From: an uncultured Collinsella sp. | GTDB taxonomy: Bacteria; Actinomycetota; Coriobacteriia; Coriobacteriales; Coriobacteriaceae | Length of the DNA stretch: 8,081 nucleotides | Direction: 5' to 3' | Assembly (NCBI GenBank): GCA_900548565.1 | Contig: URKV01000083.1 | Coordinates: forward strand, 1-8,081 | In this document: positions 8,036 to 8,081 of the stretch, piece after piece | Numbering within the stretch: the first letter of the stretch is position 1 | Layout: each line of letters starts with the position of its first letter | Notes under the pieces: generated by a model | The model's database searches: none | Seen by the model: only the letters and a program-made list of their open reading frames with translations | What the model was told of the DNA's origin: nothing | Made by a program: the position numbers and the translations under genes

Positions 8036-8081
8036 CTGTCTCTTATACACATCTGACGCTGCCGACGATCTTACGCGTGTA
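8036..8081 (-). other. Illumina Nextera i5 adapter (library artefact)
   Basis: Not biological. Positions 8036-8054 are the 19-bp Tn5 mosaic end in inverted orientation (starting CTGTCTCTTATACAC), and 8055-8068 (GACGCTGCCGACGA) are the read-1 adapter tail. Positions 8069-8076 (TCTTACGC) are an index, whose reverse complement GCGTAAGA is the Nextera S517 barcode as I remember it. Positions 8077-8081 (GTGTA) begin the P5 complement. Minus-strand frames here yield the artefact peptides MCIRD and MYKRQ. Confidence 0.98.

Noticed and set aside
7622..8052. Minus-strand frames beginning MYKRQ or MCIRD
   Set aside because: They start in the right-hand adapter and run antisense to the YitT gene.

Overview
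The window is about 8 kb of GC-rich bacterial DNA (insert 49-8035) with complete Illumina Nextera adapter sequence on both ends (1-48 and 8036-8081). The adapters carry readable index barcodes, so the contig ends are library artefacts and not biological boundaries. The protein sequences suggest a Coriobacteriia (Actinomycetota) gut bacterium, most likely Collinsella or a close relative. This rests on an actinobacterial-type RF2, an L31 with a long Ala/Lys/Glu tail, a clostridial-type citrate synthase and the base composition. No rRNA gene or database search supports the assignment.

Layout. On the minus strand, a small ACT-domain protein (1564-1851) lies upstream of citrate synthase (68-1486), probably in one transcript. 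A divergent intergenic region of about 470 bp (1852-2320) follows. It holds the minus-strand promoter region with an inverted repeat, a string of RNA-like hairpins ending in a very strong GC hairpin (2095-2127), and the rpmE promoter and leader. On the plus strand, rpmE (ribosomal protein L31, 2321-2746) ends in a classic intrinsic terminator. A 230-bp gap with a duplicated motif and a 16-bp palindrome precedes secA (3056-5863). secA overlaps prfB (RF2, 5863-7011) by one base. A second intrinsic terminator (7101-7129) sits directly against the ribosome binding site of a YitT-family membrane protein gene (7142-8032).

Function. Most genes are housekeeping: carbon entry to 2-oxoglutarate (citrate synthase), the ribosome (L31), the protein-export motor (SecA) and translation termination (RF2). 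The order secA-prfB-yitT resembles the Bacillus arrangement, so the block is probably vertically inherited. I see no transposase, phage, CRISPR or defence gene and no obvious new multi-gene system.

The most interesting points are small: RF2 has SPT where SPF is expected, there is no RF2 frameshift site, none of the six genes ends in TGA, the rpmE leader has twin hairpins, an unassigned structured region lies at 1981-2134, the pre-secA repeat looks mobile, and a terminator touches the yitT ribosome binding site.
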